This document shows positions 1 through 12,154 of a DNA stretch of 64,000 nucleotides, one piece after another. Under the pieces are notes generated by a model. It saw nothing but the letters and a program-made list of their open reading frames with translations. It searched no databases and was not told the origin of the DNA. Position 1 is the stretch's first letter. Each line of letters opens with the position of its first letter. The stretch comes from Branchiostoma floridae (lineage: Eukaryota > Chordata > Leptocardii > Amphioxiformes > Branchiostomatidae): contig NC_049984.1 in NCBI RefSeq assembly GCF_000003815.2, forward strand, positions 9,802,878 to 9,866,877, given 5' to 3'. The position numbers and the translations under genes are program-made.

Positions 1-35
1 GAGTTAAGCTGTAATGTATGACTGTGTCTTCCTAC

Positions 36-3000
36 CTCAGTATTAACCTTATAAACACCATGGTTCCTGGCATAGGTTACATCTGCAGCTACTGTTATAG
101 CACAGACACCATCAAAATCTGTCCAGTCCACCTCTGAAATCAAACAGGCAATGAGTTTACTATTCCTCCAGAAGCATTGCATGTTTACTTATACCATTGA
201 GAACAGTTTTACTAGATATATCATTGCATGTTGATATCCATAAAGATACAAAAGTTCATCCTGACCTAAAATGTTGGGAACAGTCAGCAGCATATCTGTA
301 CTGCAGACCCAAACTCCAGGGGGAGACCCAGGTGAGATCTGGAAGTAAAAATGAACTTTTAAGTCATTGTGTCATTGTGTACTGATGAAATACATCATTA
401 CACACTATTTACATGGAAGGTCAACATATTCAACTATTATTGATGATCACTGCATCAGACTATGTTGAATACTATAAATGCAGAAACTTTCACAGTGGTT
501 TAATGTTTGCGGTTTTCGCAGTGGCCACTTCACCGCAAACTTAAAACCACAACAAACAGTGCAAAATTAAAACCACCGCGAAAAGTCGTTTTTTTCCGCT
601 ACCACAAAATTAAATCCCCGCAAACTTTAATGCATTTACAGTGGTGTTGCAGTAATAGAGACCCTGCCCACCTTCCTGGTCATAGTGTCCAGCAGGCTGT
701 CTAGGTTACAGAACAAGCCATCATATCCAACAGCAGTGTCGGCAGTCAGGGTGGCTGGGAGGGTGGTGAAGGCCTTCCCACAGGGATTGTATGGGAAGTC
801 ACGTCCCTGACAAAACATACAAAAGATCGTTGTCAAGCCATGTGATTGTATTTGTACACTCTTGGCATAATGGAGAAACTACACCACTTAGGAAAGATTT
901 TCTAATTAAATACCATAGCAACAGAGAGGGTTAGGGAATTAGGGTTAATATATTGCTTGTACTGTGCTACACTGGCAACCTGGGAAAAATAAAGCAGGAA
1001 AGATCAAAACTAACTTGGAAGCATAGCTACAGAGGGGCCTTGACCAACTAGGCATAAGCCTGAAGGAAGCAGAAATCCTTGCACAAAACCACCCTTCATC
1101 TGAGTGGAGACTGCTTGCTGCCAAATGCGTCACCAGAGGATCTAAGTCTAAGTAAGTTATAGAGGCTAAGGTACAGGATGTCAAACTAGGGGTGGGTAGT
1201 GGAATGATGTACAAGACTACAAGTACAAAACTCTTTTTCTTGTTGAACCAGTCCACAGAAAACAGACTGAAAAAATCGCTGGACCAGATTTTGAACAGAG
1301 GAGAAAATTACTGTATTATATCAGCAGGGGTTTACACATTTTGGCCCTTCCCAGATCAAGAAAACAACAAGCCACCTAGAGTAGAGTTTTCTACAGTAAA
1401 ACTTACAGACTTTATATGTAGACAGGATTTTGAAATGCCAGTGGGAGTCGGATAATCCATCAAATAGATTCCTTTGTAGAAAATTGGACCATTGTCTTAA
1501 GAATTGCATACATGTATTTACAAGTTTTCACAAACAATTACATCCAGGATTAGGTCTGGACGAGGACCTGATCCTCTGGCCTGAACTGTAGGTGGCCTGA
1601 ATTTTCTGTACCTGTACATATACAGTACCCACACAACAGTGTGACAAGGTGACAAAATTGTAGGATTGCCCATACATACCATGTGCATGATGAGGACATC
1701 AGCATCACTAAGCACATCTGAATTCACAACCTGAAAGTTAAATGAAAAAATAAACATTAGCATTCACATGTCTACAACACATGGATCAGAAGAATCCTCA
1801 AACATGTACAAAGAATGAGTGACCAGCAAATCCACCTGCAATATTTTTGTGACAATCTATAATAAGCACTTTTGAAACATTTTCTTGAAAATAAAATATA
1901 TGAATTAGATATAAAATATTGATTCAAAGTGCCCTGAAATAACCACGATTCCCTTCCAATTTCTTTTTTTTTTAAATGGATACATGAAGTATTCCATTCC
2001 ACTTGAAACATTGCTAGTCATAATTTATAACTGATAGTATAAAATCAGTTAGATCCTTTAACAAGGCGTGATATCATAATTACTGTAAAGTGACTCCTGG
2101 CACTGAGGTGTTCTGCCACGATGAGTAGAGCATTCAGCGTGGCCCCCCCACTGCCAACATGAGCCTTGGGGTCCTCCACAGTCAGCAGCAGGGTGTCTGC
2201 TGGGATCAGCCCTTTCCTCTGTCGTAAGGTCAGCTCTGAAAACGTTTAAGGTAGATCATTAAGTGATTAAGTGCAGCTTTTCACAATATCGTTGACTCAA
2301 ATCATGTAACTTAATTGGATTCCAAAATGATAACAGCTTATAATATAATGCCTGTCAAATCAAGGATATACTAGTAGTCAAATGAGGAAGCAGTACCAAA
2401 AGTTTGAATATATAAGTACCAAAAATGATTTCATCATGTTGGTAGATCATTATAGAAGATAGAAGTTTCTTGAACTCTACTCTTTACAAACACATCATTA
2501 AATAACTGCTTGTGTAAAAGAATTAAAGAATGGAGAAGTAGTGATTAAGAAAAATAAGGTGATGTTTTTAGCATACATTAAACTTTCACACATAGAATAT
2601 TGCTCTCAACAGCTGATACCATGATAGTCAATGCAGGTATTATAATTCCAAATTTCATTATTATTGTTATTGTTTATCATTGGTTGAATTGTTGTGTCAA
2701 TTAATATTATAAATAATTAATTGCTGACAGGATCCATGCGCCGTGCAGCAAAAGGCTCTAAACAGCCCCAAGCCCAAGTAGGTTAATGTTTACACTAAAA
2801 GCTTTCTTCATCAACACAGCATTAAATTTATGATTACACTGCATTATGATTAATACTGTTGTTATTGTTTATATTTTGCAATGTACTTTGTGTAATAAAA
2901 GTTGAAAAAAATTCTTACTCATCTAGCTCTGGACTCAGAATACAGTAGTTTAGATGCTACAGTAGAGTAAGTCTGCAAAAGTAAGTGTAATACATGTATT

Positions 3001-3190
3001 CTCCTTGCCTGAGGCCCGTTATTTTAGCCGGCAATAAAGGATAATATCATGGTTCCGGGTTTCCGGTCTCACGAGAGGATGCTCACGAAGCACGCAAACA
3101 ACGTAAGTTGAACTTCATACCATCTTGGTAGGCATGGGCGCTGTCTATGTTCTGACAGGTCAAAACGATCGCTGTCCAAGATCTCTTCAT
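36..3190 (-). CDS. FCSK: L-fucose kinase, N-terminal part (six exons, continues beyond left edge)
   Basis: Fucokinase phosphorylates free L-fucose to fucose-1-phosphate in the cytosolic salvage route to GDP-fucose. Six minus-strand exons join in frame: 3121-3190, 2084-2235, 1680-1730, 672-806, 266-338 and 36-133 (579 nt, 193 codons). All have GT-AG borders with matching phases. The start is the ATG at 3190; the product begins [13 protein letters not shown], like vertebrate FCSK. Family signatures seen are TLLLTVEDP followed by [12 protein letters not shown] (the glycine-rich nucleotide-binding loop of the pyrophosphorylase-like N-terminal domain), [33 protein letters not shown] and YARNHGVY. 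The remaining exons, including the GHMP kinase domain, lie left of the window. The gene is divergent from the ST3Gal array. Identification is from remembered family sequence and is strong. Confidence 0.93.
471..643. mobile_element. Palindromic MITE, copy 1 (terminal repeat TGTAAATGCA-type)
   Basis: The left end reads actataaatgcagaaa and the right end reads tgcatttacagt, giving near-inverted termini. The interior is a run of imperfect inverted segments rich in gcggttttcgc and accgcaaac words. A second copy with the same ends and interior lies at 55204-55330, inside GSS. It is a short non-autonomous element in FCSK intron 4, between exons 266-338 and 672-806. Confidence 0.6.
1190..1625. repeat. 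Interspersed repeat family R1, copy 1
   Basis: A block starting near a gggtagtgg word, followed by a ctttttcttgttgaaccagt-like stretch, and ending with aggacctgatcctctgg and ttttctgtacctgtac. Diverged copies in the same orientation lie at 5566-5925 and 53722-54035. No coding potential is evident. It occupies FCSK intron 3, between exons 672-806 and 1680-1730. Confidence 0.5.
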
Positions 3191-4540
3191 GTCTTCAAGT
3201 CATTGCAATAATTATTTGAAGCTGGAGGAAACTTTCTGACGCTGGTTTGCTTGATTCAATTAGTGGTGGACTATTTCACTTAGAGCAAGGAGCTTTTAGC
3301 TAGCCATGATTGTTTTTAATTATGAAATAACGTTAATAAAACACTAAATACTGTTCACAGACGTTTGATGTTGTAAACTTAATATTTCAAAAAATAATAC
3401 TAACGTTATATTTTACATCTATTTGCGTGTATAATTTGTTCCGTTTTGTACACAGTCCACCCCTATATTACATACAATTTTAAAGTAGCACAGTCCAAAA
3501 TTGAGTATACCAACCATTTTCAAAGGAGGGGGAGACTACTGTATAACTAAAAATATGACATACCAGAAAGTCTCTTTATGATCGGTTGTGTAATTTTTTA
3601 CTTTAAAACAATATTACAACTTTTGTAGTTTGTTTATTCAGCATCTCAATCTCAGCAATACTATTCATTTATCCATTTATAAAAAATATTTCCCCCTATC
3701 AATGAATGGGCTACTCCAAATCACGTCATCACAGCGCACTGCCAGGAAAATGGCCGATTGTCACTATTATCTGAACTAACTGTGCCAAACAAGATGGAAT
3801 GTCATCTTTAGGTAAGGCATAAGCTTCTTTCTCGAACTCACAGCTCATCCGTTGTATTTTGTGGCTCAATATGTGGTACCTATCACTTCCAATGTGGTTC
3901 ATATCTCCGGAAAAACACGGTACGATTGTGGTATCCAAGCGTAGCTAATTGGCCGTAGGGCAGCACAGGTGTGCGTCCTTTCTTTGAGTGACGATCAGTT
4001 AGACAATGTCAGACATGTATATTTGTGTCTCCTTATGAGTAACAATAACGTATCTTCTGTGCTAATGGAAGAAGAAGAATACGAGCGATCGCGATGATGT
4101 CACGGTGACGCAACTTGTGGTAGGCAAAAAGCAGGTGTTTAGCAAAAGATGAATTTTACACATTAACCAGTAATTTGAGCCGCTAAGTTGAATATCAATG
4201 TTTGATCCAATCTACTGACGTCCTGGTAGGCAACAACCGTCTAATACCCGGATATAAACAACAACAGCAATCGCTCGTAACTATGGTCTGCTTTGGATTA
4301 GTTTGTTCACAGATACCGGATGGGTGCAAAATATGATGATAATAATAATAACGTAAATAATATTGATAAGCTCATGTCTTTTCCCTTTCTTTGTACAGGT
4401 CGCTTTGAGCTCTAACTTGGGATGTGGAGAAAGCCATGAACATTCCAAACTCGCTGACCACTTCAAGAACCTGACTGCTTTCGGATCTTCTACTTCACAT
4501 TTCCGTAGTACATTTTAAGGACCCTGACCTTGCTGTAAAT
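3191..4540. promoter_or_regulatory. Head-to-head intergenic/5' region between FCSK and sialyltransferase A
   Basis: About 1.35 kb separates the FCSK start codon (minus) from the gene A start codon (plus), so both promoters and 5' untranslated exons should lie here. CRE-like tgacgtc and tgatgtca words occur near 4096 and 4217. A splice acceptor (tttgtacag) precedes 4400 and probably starts the last untranslated segment of gene A. No TATA box is obvious. Apart from these sites no gene is visible. Confidence 0.45.
4436..4474 (+). other. Short upstream ORF in the 5' leader of sialyltransferase A
   Basis: An ATG at 4436 opens a 12-codon frame that ends in TGA at 4474, 66 bases before the main ATG at 4541. 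It lies in the leader segment that begins after the acceptor at 4399. It could dampen translation of gene A. No peptide function is implied. Confidence 0.3.
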
Positions 4541-7500
4541 ATGATAAGGATGACCGTCAAGCTCTTCATTACCACGATAGTGTTCGTACTGATCATGCTG
4601 GGTGCAATGTACCATTACGTGCAACCCGGAAAATCTCCAATCGCTCGAAAGACTGGGGGAACAGCGCCCCCAGATGAGGACGATAAGAACAACAGCCAGT
4701 TGTCGAGATGGTGGCGAAAGTTCCAGGGAGACGGGGAACCAGTGCAACTGCAAGCAAACAAAAGTGCAGCAGTGACCACTCCGCCTGTAGTGGTACCCAC
4801 TCCGCCTGTAGTGGTACAGCCCACATGTAAGAGAATATGGCAGAAGGGACGGTCGTCATGGTTTGATAGCAGGTTTGATGACAACATCAGGCCTGTCTGG
4901 TCACGGGCTAACATAGAGCTGCCTGCTGACGCCAGGAAGTGGTGGATGGTAAGGGTTGTCTCTTTCCATAGAACAGGTTACATACATATGTTACAGTGGT
5001 ACTGAGTAGGATCTGATGTGTATAATGTTACATAGTAACGCAGAACCATGTTGGTATGCTAGTGTTATTGGATAGATACCAAGTTTGAGGAGGAGGAGGA
5101 CAAAAATGTTCCCATGCTGATGATGCAAGATATATCCTGAAGTTGAAATATCCTGAAGGATAAGATTTAGTGCCATAAATCAGTAAGAAAACTCAACAGT
5201 CTGAAAATAGTGTATGAAGTATGAACTATGATCGTTATCATCTTCTGTTGCAGAGTCTTCAGAGCCACAAGGACGAGGACCCCGCCCCCCTCCTGAATGC
5301 GTTATTTGATATGGGAGCACCAGATGTCGACCCGTGGGCCAGCCGTAACCTCACAGGGTGTCTCCGCTGCGCTGTGGTGGGCAACTCTGGCAACCTCAGG
5401 CAGTCCAACTATGGGGAGGAGATTGATGGATATGACCTGATCTTCAGGTGTGGTTCCAATCGTTGATCATAAAAGTTGGAAGCTTGCACACATGGTTAGG
5501 TTCTTGGAAATATATACAATAACATAATATAGAATCATTTGTGGAGACATGCATGTATACACTAGTGGTGGGTACCGGTACATACAAAACTGTTTTTCTT
5601 GTCGGACTGATCCGGAAAAAAACAGACCTGAAAAAAATCAGCTGACCAAATTTTGGACCTATTAGGGAATGAATAGATTATACCGGCAGGCATTCAAATG
5701 CTTTGGGGCTTACAGGTCCAGGAAAATGGAAGAGCTCAGAGCAGAGGAGAGATGTTAGACATTTTACTACGTTTCTCCAGTCAAAAACTTGGTCCAAAAC
5801 AGAGGCAGTTAGTGTTGTTTACTTGAAGATGGCTATTGTGGCTCTCGCCCCTTTACAAGTTTTATTTCACAGATAATAAGGTTCAGGTTCGAACCTGGAC
5901 CTGGTCATCTGGACATGTTCCGTACGGTAGTGTAAATATTACCTATTCGCTCTATGTACAGAATGAACGATGCCCCTACTAAGGGTTGGGAGAAGGATGT
6001 CGGCCACAGAACCACCCACCATTTCATGTACCCAGAGAGCGCCACAGACCTGCCAGATGACGTCAGCTTCGTCCTGCTGAACTTCAAACCTCTAGATCTC
6101 AAATGGATGAAGACTTCCCTCACAGATGGGTCCATTACTCGGTAAGAGGGGTGAAATCTGCTTGTCTCTGGAACTTTATGTGGGGACATCGAAAGTCTTG
6201 TTCATACTCCTTGTGCATGTAACTTATGAGGACAAATTTTCCTTGATTTTCTAAGAAAACAGAGCCCCCGTCATTTTTATCTCTGGCAATAATGCACAGA
6301 ATACGAGTAATCAGAAGAATGATGTCACTGTAATGCTGTAGTAGGAAGTAAAGCAGGTCCAAAGATTAGTTTATTAGTAATGATTAGCTAATTCAATATC
6401 AATTAGTAATCTAATTCTTTTGCCTACCATTCTTTGAATACCCCAAATGTTAACAAAAAAGCAACAATCGCTTGTATAAGATTATTTTGTTACACCATTT
6501 TCACCCATGACAAGATTCTTGACCATTTGACTCTTTGTTGTTTCAGGACATGGACTCGTGTAAAAGGCAGAATTAAAGCAAACAAAACAAAGGTCAGAAA
6601 TGCTTTGCTTACATTTTCTAGTCAACACTTTTACTTTTTAGTAGGGTCCTTTGAGAAAACAACTCTTCTAAGGGTAGACTTGCTTGAATTTGTTGTACCA
6701 TTTTGCTGTACCTGACAATGTTGAAATTAGTGACATGTACTATGATGTAGTAGATCTAGAGTTTGCTAAACTGCAAAAGAAAACATATGCATGGAAAAAT
6801 GCTTTACTTGCCATTTACCTTTTGATAATTTTCATTCAGAATTCATCTCCCTTTATAGCCCTACATTTACATATTGTGGTTGACTGAGGCTTTTGCATGA
6901 AAATCGAAATAATTTCCTTCAACAGATTCTGGTGTACAATCCTGCGTTCTTCAAATACGTTAACGACAAGTGGACGGAGCATCATGGGAGGTATTCCTCC
7001 ACAGGCAGCCTGGTTATCCTGTTTGCAGTACACGTGTGCGATGAGGTAAGTCGAAAAGTTGAAGCAGTATATTTTCCCTCAATGGTAAGTAAGGAGGTTT
7101 GATGCAAAATTTGTATACAGTATGTTGTATACAGTACAAAATTTGTATACAGTATGTTGGTGCATGCAGTCTTCAGATTTGGCTATGTGTTACAAAGGAA
7201 CTGAGGAGAATTTAACATACCTACTAATTTCCACATTTTGACTTCTTTCTATTCATTGGGGGAGGTACCTGCTTGATGGTGATGGCATTTTGAGTAGGTT
7301 TCAAACTCCACAGATGACTACTCAGGCGGCATGACAACATTAACACAAGTACATGTAGATAGGCCAGAATGTTGAAGGTTAGGTATAACATTGCTGCTGT
7401 ACAATGAAGCTCACTTTTCCCTGTTTTTTGGTTGTGTGCAGCAGCACTTTCACCCTCTGCATAATAACTTCTGTTGTATACATACAGCACACAGTTGTTA

Positions 7501-8781
7501 CATGAGTGGGTCCTTTGTATAGTGAAGGTCTAGTGCATGGAACATGCACATAATTAATAGGCTCAACAGAATGCACATGTACGTAGCTATTCCTCTGCCT
7601 GCTAGCTTCTGTTGTACACAGCACACACTTAGTACATGGGTGGGTCCTTTGTACGGCGAAGGTCTAGTGCATGGAACATGCACATAATAGGCTCAGCACC
7701 ATAGCTATTCCATTAAAAAACATAGCATAAATTTGAACAAGTCTAGTTGAGCGAGTTGGAGCATTCATGTGCACCATTTTTCTGTGACTTCAGACAAACA
7801 TACAAGACAAAACATCTGACAGTTTCCCCTCCAATGTATATCTCCAGGTGGACGTGTATGGATTTGGAGCAGATGTGAATGGCCACTGGAATCATTACTA
7901 TGAATCTTCTCATGTAGAATCAAAAAATGTCAGTTATGAGGCCACTGTCCTGGCCAAGTTGGGATCAGAAGGGATAGTGAGAGTACACAGAAGGGATGCA
8001 GGCTCTCTGTAGACTGCTGCAAACTGCTTGTTGCATCACGTGTGTAGGTTCACTGGCCAGCCTTCTAACGCCTGTGCTTCTGGTGGTGGTGGCTACTATG
8101 GCAACTGCTTTCTAATAATTCTTTGGCACCCTTTGGTTCCTTTACTTACCAGAATGCCTTGTTATTATGTTTCCTTCCCCATACCTTGTATAAAGTGATA
8201 GAAAATATATTGTTTTTGTTCTCTTCTCCTTGATGGTCCTTTTGTTTAACCACACAGTCTTTTAACCAACAGTTTTCCAGAAGGTTTTGAAAGACTACAT
8301 TGCACTTGTTATAGTTTTTTTAGGTGTACCTTCTTGATAGATATTTTGACATGTGCCATGGTAACGAAAATAATGATTGGAAAGCTCAATTGTTAGAAAC
8401 ATGTAACCTTGTAAGGTCAATAGCATACACACAGTCTTGTATGTAAGTTCCACTAATCCTCATGGTGAAAAAAATGGTATAGTCTACTGGGTTCCTGTGC
8501 ATATTGTAGGTGTATCTTGACAACAATTAACTGATCTAGTTAGAAATGTGTAAATGTGAAGTGAAATTCTGTATTTCTCATATCTGTTCCTACAGGTGGA
8601 TGTGTATGGTTATGGAGCTGACAAACTTGGGAACTGGAACCACTACTGGACCACGCATTACTCTGGAGCAGCCCACCGGTCCACTGGGGTGCACGACTCC
8701 GAATTCGAACGAGTCCTCCTGGAGAAACTGCAGTCAGAGGGGATCATCAAAATCCACAGAGGCAATGCAGCTAACAAGTAA
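4541..8781 (+). CDS. Beta-galactoside alpha-2,3-sialyltransferase, ST3Gal1/2-like, gene A
   Basis: A type II Golgi enzyme expected to move sialic acid from CMP-Neu5Ac to Gal-beta1,3-GalNAc. Exons are 4541-4948, 5254-5447, 5962-6141, 6547-6592, 6926-7045, then either 7848-8012 (370 aa) or 8596-8781 (377 aa). All phases match. Residues ~7-25 form the membrane anchor; a variable stem with a duplicated TPPVVV word follows. Conserved marks are [16 protein letters not shown], sialylmotif L ([14 protein letters not shown] to THHFMYPES), sialylmotif S ([16 protein letters not shown], continuing VDVYGYGAD), motif III HYW, and motif VS (HDSEFE, only in the 8596 exon). Length is close to human ST3GAL1/2 (340/350 aa). 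It is the first of three tandem paralogues. Assignment to the ST3Gal1/2 group is strong; acceptor specificity is inferred. Confidence 0.93.
5566..5925. repeat. Interspersed repeat family R1, copy 2
   Basis: Starts near gggtaccggtacatacaaaa, contains tgtttttcttgtcgg and a run like ggaaaaaaacagacctg, and ends with ggttcgaacctggacctggt. It aligns by eye with 1190-1625 and 53722-54035. It lies in intron 2 of sialyltransferase A. Confidence 0.5.
7471..7710. repeat. Two-copy tandem duplication (~134 bp) in intron 5 of gene A
   Basis: The words tgggtcctttgta and gaaggtctagtgcatggaac recur about 134 bases apart (7507 and 7641), with the surrounding sequence also repeated. It is noncoding and lies between exon 5 and the first alternative last exon. 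Confidence 0.6.
7848..8012 (+). other. Alternative last exon a of sialyltransferase A (motif VS histidine absent)
   Basis: After a good acceptor (tatctccag) the exon reads in phase from exon 5. It encodes [19 protein letters not shown], i.e. the second half of sialylmotif S and a motif III-like HYY, and ends in TAG after 54 residues. Where other ST3Gal proteins have HxxxxE (motif VS, general base His), this exon has KNVSYE, so lysine replaces histidine. The reading frame is intact. Either it makes a catalytically altered isoform or it is a duplicated exon drifting under weak constraint. No AATAAA is visible just downstream. Confidence 0.75.
8596..8781 (+). other. Alternative last exon b of sialyltransferase A (canonical)
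   Basis: The acceptor is ttcctacag. The 61-residue exon begins [18 protein letters not shown], keeps motif VS as HDSEFE and ends GNAANK before TAA at 8779-8781. It matches the last exons of genes B and C in length and sequence. The stop codon overlaps a donor-like caagtaaag, so splicing to a distant 3' exon (acceptor near 10180) is possible. Confidence 0.85.
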
Positions 8782-11700
8782 AGAGGCACCCATATGTGTG
8801 ATATAATTAATCAACCTGCTACTGGATCTACCACATAGCTTTCCTGCACAGCTTCTTAATCAGAGTGATTCCACTTCTACACTTGATAATCACTTCTACA
8901 CAGTTGTGTGGCTTCTTATTAGCATTAGATTCCAAGTATTGCCAGAATTGTCTATCTAGATTCTTGTTGAGTATCTGTGATTTTGCTGCATGTATCAGTA
9001 ACCAGACTTTTGATTTTATCTCACGAAGTAATTAAAGCTTGAGAATCATTCTCAAGACCAGTAGTTTACTTTTTCAGTGAAATCATAAAATGAAATCTTA
9101 TTATGACCAGCTGCTTAATTGAATTGCTTCTCAACTGTCATTGGTGTAAATTTTGTTATGCATTCTGGGCAATCAATATTTAATGCATAGGTTGTTGTAA
9201 ATTACAACCTTATAATAGCTCACAGTGTGTGTTGTACTATAGAATAGTAATCAACATTGATTTCATAATCATGATAGTTTTTCTGACAATGATTTATATG
9301 TAATTTAGACCACTAAGTGTGATGATTAAACAATGATCAACAGTATGTTGATGATATACTTGTTCACCAATTGTAATTTAAGGCAAATCACTGTGATATC
9401 AAACTGAATGTGCATGGTGTTGGCATGCTTGTAACAGATGTAATGGCATCTCCCATCACAACTGATTTAGCATGCTATTACATGTACTAGTAACATGTGT
9501 ACAACTATAGCCACAGTGATGCAATTCCTGCAAAGGGTCATCATTGCTTGCACATGTTCCTAAGCATGCAGTCCTATGCAGTATAGATTGACAGAAGGAC
9601 TCACAATTGTAATATCTATTTTGCCTATTTTGAACCACTTTTGTGATGAGGTCTAGTCATTTACATAAAGATTGAACTAATCTTCCTCTGTTGCTTATAA
9701 ATTTTTGCCTTTGTATCGATGAAAGTAGCTAAATGATGTGATAAATGAAACAACAGGACATATTTGCAGATGTATGGTTTATTCTATATTTACAGAATCT
9801 TGAAGCAACATTATATACCTGTAGTAAACAGTATCAACTGTTCTACGTCAAATGGAAGCTTTATATTTTAGCAAATGGCACCACTGTAGACACATGTATA
9901 ACCAAAAATGTAGCAATGCCCTGCTTTTTGAGCAAATCTGATTCTAGTGTATGTTCCTTGCAATGACACACTCCTTGATCAAATTGTTGTACACATTGTC
10001 AATATAATTATGACTGAAAAACTGAAATTAAAAGTGATTTCCTCTTGATTTTATGACATTGAATCACTTCTCAATTCTGGTGGATAAGCATCTGTATATA
10101 ACGTTTTTGCTACATTTTCCCTGGCTATACTAAGATCCCTGTACATGAAATTGACTTCTGTGTTGTCTCTTGTTTCAGTGAATGACTGCGATGAGACTAA
10201 AGCTGTCAGCAGTGGAAATATTTAAGGACAACATACTTGTACTTAATGGATTTAGTTTAGCATGAAAGCATTGCTATACAAAGATAAAGAATGTTTGGAA
10301 ACATTTTCCTGAAATACCGTTTCCTTGTTTGCTGTCATTGGCTGTTTGCTTCTGCATAACTTACATGCATATCAAACATAAAAATGAACCTTCGCTTCCA
10401 TCTCAAGGTATCCTGTTTTAAACTTTCAAAAAATGGCCTCTGCAGTCCCTAGGAAAGTTGCAAGGGGCCAGCACTATGACGAAACTTTGAATATTATCAT
10501 TATATGGCATATCTAGTACTAAACCGCTTGCTGTGTATAGCATCAAATGCCAAGCGAGCATCTACTCGTGTGATCAATAGTTCAGACCTAGTCATGCCAA
10601 TATCTGGAGTGATACTAAAAGACCAAACTTTGAACAGGAAACCAAACTTTGAACAATAGCAATGGATGATTTGCTGTGCAACTGATAAACGTGTTTACAA
10701 CATGTTTTTCCTATATTCAGTGTTTCTATATTCAGTGTACTAGTATGTTACAGTGGGAACCAAAAGTTGTTGTTTTTTTTTTAGTTAGGTGAAAATCAAT
10801 GTTAATGTCATCAATAAAATTTACATCACTGGCCATAACTGAAAGGAAAACAATAGCTATAACATTGCACTGATGTACCATATGGGAGCCTCACTGGGTG
10901 GACAAATTAACCATTATACACATGTGCCATTGTTCCAGGTGGAAAGATTTTGATTTGTTATCTGTGATTGGTCATTTTCAAGTGTTCTTACTGGTAGAGA
11001 TGCTACTTTAATGCATTGATCAATGGTAGTGTATAAATCTAACACCTACAGCACATATTGCACCATTCTGCCATTGGTTAGCAACGATAGACTCAGCGTT
11101 AGTCAATCAACCCCAGCTATTCGTTGCTTACGGTCGCCATAACGGTATGAAATGATTCCTACATTCATTCATTGTCTACAAGGCAAACATGCCTGTCCTT
11201 GGTCCTGAACATCTACATACTACACAGTTCAGTTCAGACAGGGACCTCATGTCTCTCATGCGCGAAAGAGTCATCTGGAAGGACTTCATAGCGTCACCAG
11301 ATCGATGACTGAACAGACTACACTACACACATGTAAACAAACATGCCCCTGACGCTGAACACAATACATTACACATAAGCCATACACCCAAATAAAGTAA
11401 ACACACCTGTCCTTTCACAGCGCATGCACATATGGCCTTTTCCCCAGCCATACACAGCACACACGGCCCTAGATACTTTAAGTTCTGCAGTGTGCCTTTG
11501 CACTTTTCAGGTTTGGCACGATGTTTTCCCTCATAGCAGTTTGGTTGGGGGTATAGAACAAACATATTTTGGCAGCCCCCTCCCCCTATTTGGTGGTTCA
11601 CCTTAGACTAGTTGTAGACCGAATGGAGTGCCTGTCTCGAGCATATTTCTGATTTAGAAGATAACGTTATGCTGCTTCAGTTCTACTCATGTAACCAGAA

Positions 11701-11978
11701 ACGTTAACATTTAAGTTATCTTTGGGTCCTGTTACGTTCTTACAATTGAGTAGGAATAAATAGTTTGTTTTATTTTATCATTTTTGTAATAAACATCTGC
11801 ACCATCTAAACTTATTTCTAGTACTCTAATCATTATTTAAAACTAACATACACGTATGTCCACGACAACCAAGACAATGCAATGGGCACGAAAATGCCGC
11901 CGCTACGAGAGGTGAATAAAGTTTATAGTTCAAAGGTAAAGTTACTCATCAACATCACTGAAGTAAACTATTACGAAC
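8782..11978. other. 3' UTR and intergenic stretch after gene A
   Basis: No coding exon is convincing here. A polypyrimidine-AG acceptor (tgtctcttgtttcag) precedes 10181 and could start a 3' untranslated exon of gene A. AATAAA at 10813-10818 is a plausible polyadenylation signal for such a transcript. The rest is AT-rich sequence with no recognised element. Confidence 0.4.
10813..10818 (+). terminator. Candidate polyadenylation signal AATAAA (gene A)
   Basis: A canonical hexamer in catcaataaaattt, about 2 kb past the last stop of gene A. It would serve only if the transcript is spliced or extends this far. No closer canonical hexamer was noticed. Confidence 0.3.
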
Positions 11979-11981
11979 ATT
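11969..11981. repeat. Target-site duplication, left copy
   Basis: The 13-mer tattacgaacatt at 11969-11981 is repeated exactly at 13758-13770, on the two sides of the Penelope-like element. It marks the insertion boundaries. Confidence 0.75.
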
Positions 11982-12154
11982 CATATAGTAAGGTTCTTTT
12001 AGCACAACCAGAAAATAACTTACTTCCGACGTTTCGGTGTCTGTCAGACACCATCATCAGGGTGGAATGACGGGAACTACTTCTTACTGCTACTTATAGC
12101 CGATGTAGGTGGCGTTGCAGCAGCAAGAATGCCATCCCAGACGTGGCTCAGCTT
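11979..12154. repeat. Inverted terminal repeat of the Penelope-like element, left arm
   Basis: This arm is the reverse complement of 13552-13727, running from attcatatagtaagg to acgtggctcagctt. The hammerhead core (CTGATGA on the minus strand) is at 12054-12060. Confidence 0.85.
12018..12070 (-). ncRNA. Hammerhead ribozyme motif in left arm of the Penelope-like element
   Basis: Read on the minus strand: CTGATGA, T, then a six-pair stem GGTGTC/GACACC with a five-base loop, then GAAAC and GTC. This is the minimal type I hammerhead core, which is known to occur in the terminal repeats of Penelope-like elements. It mirrors the copy at 13646-13678. Confidence 0.75.

Noticed and set aside
3729-3938. 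Possible first exon of FCSK at 3729-3938
   Set aside because: The exon at 3121-3190 matches the FCSK N-terminus and joins exon 2 in phase; the other frame does not.
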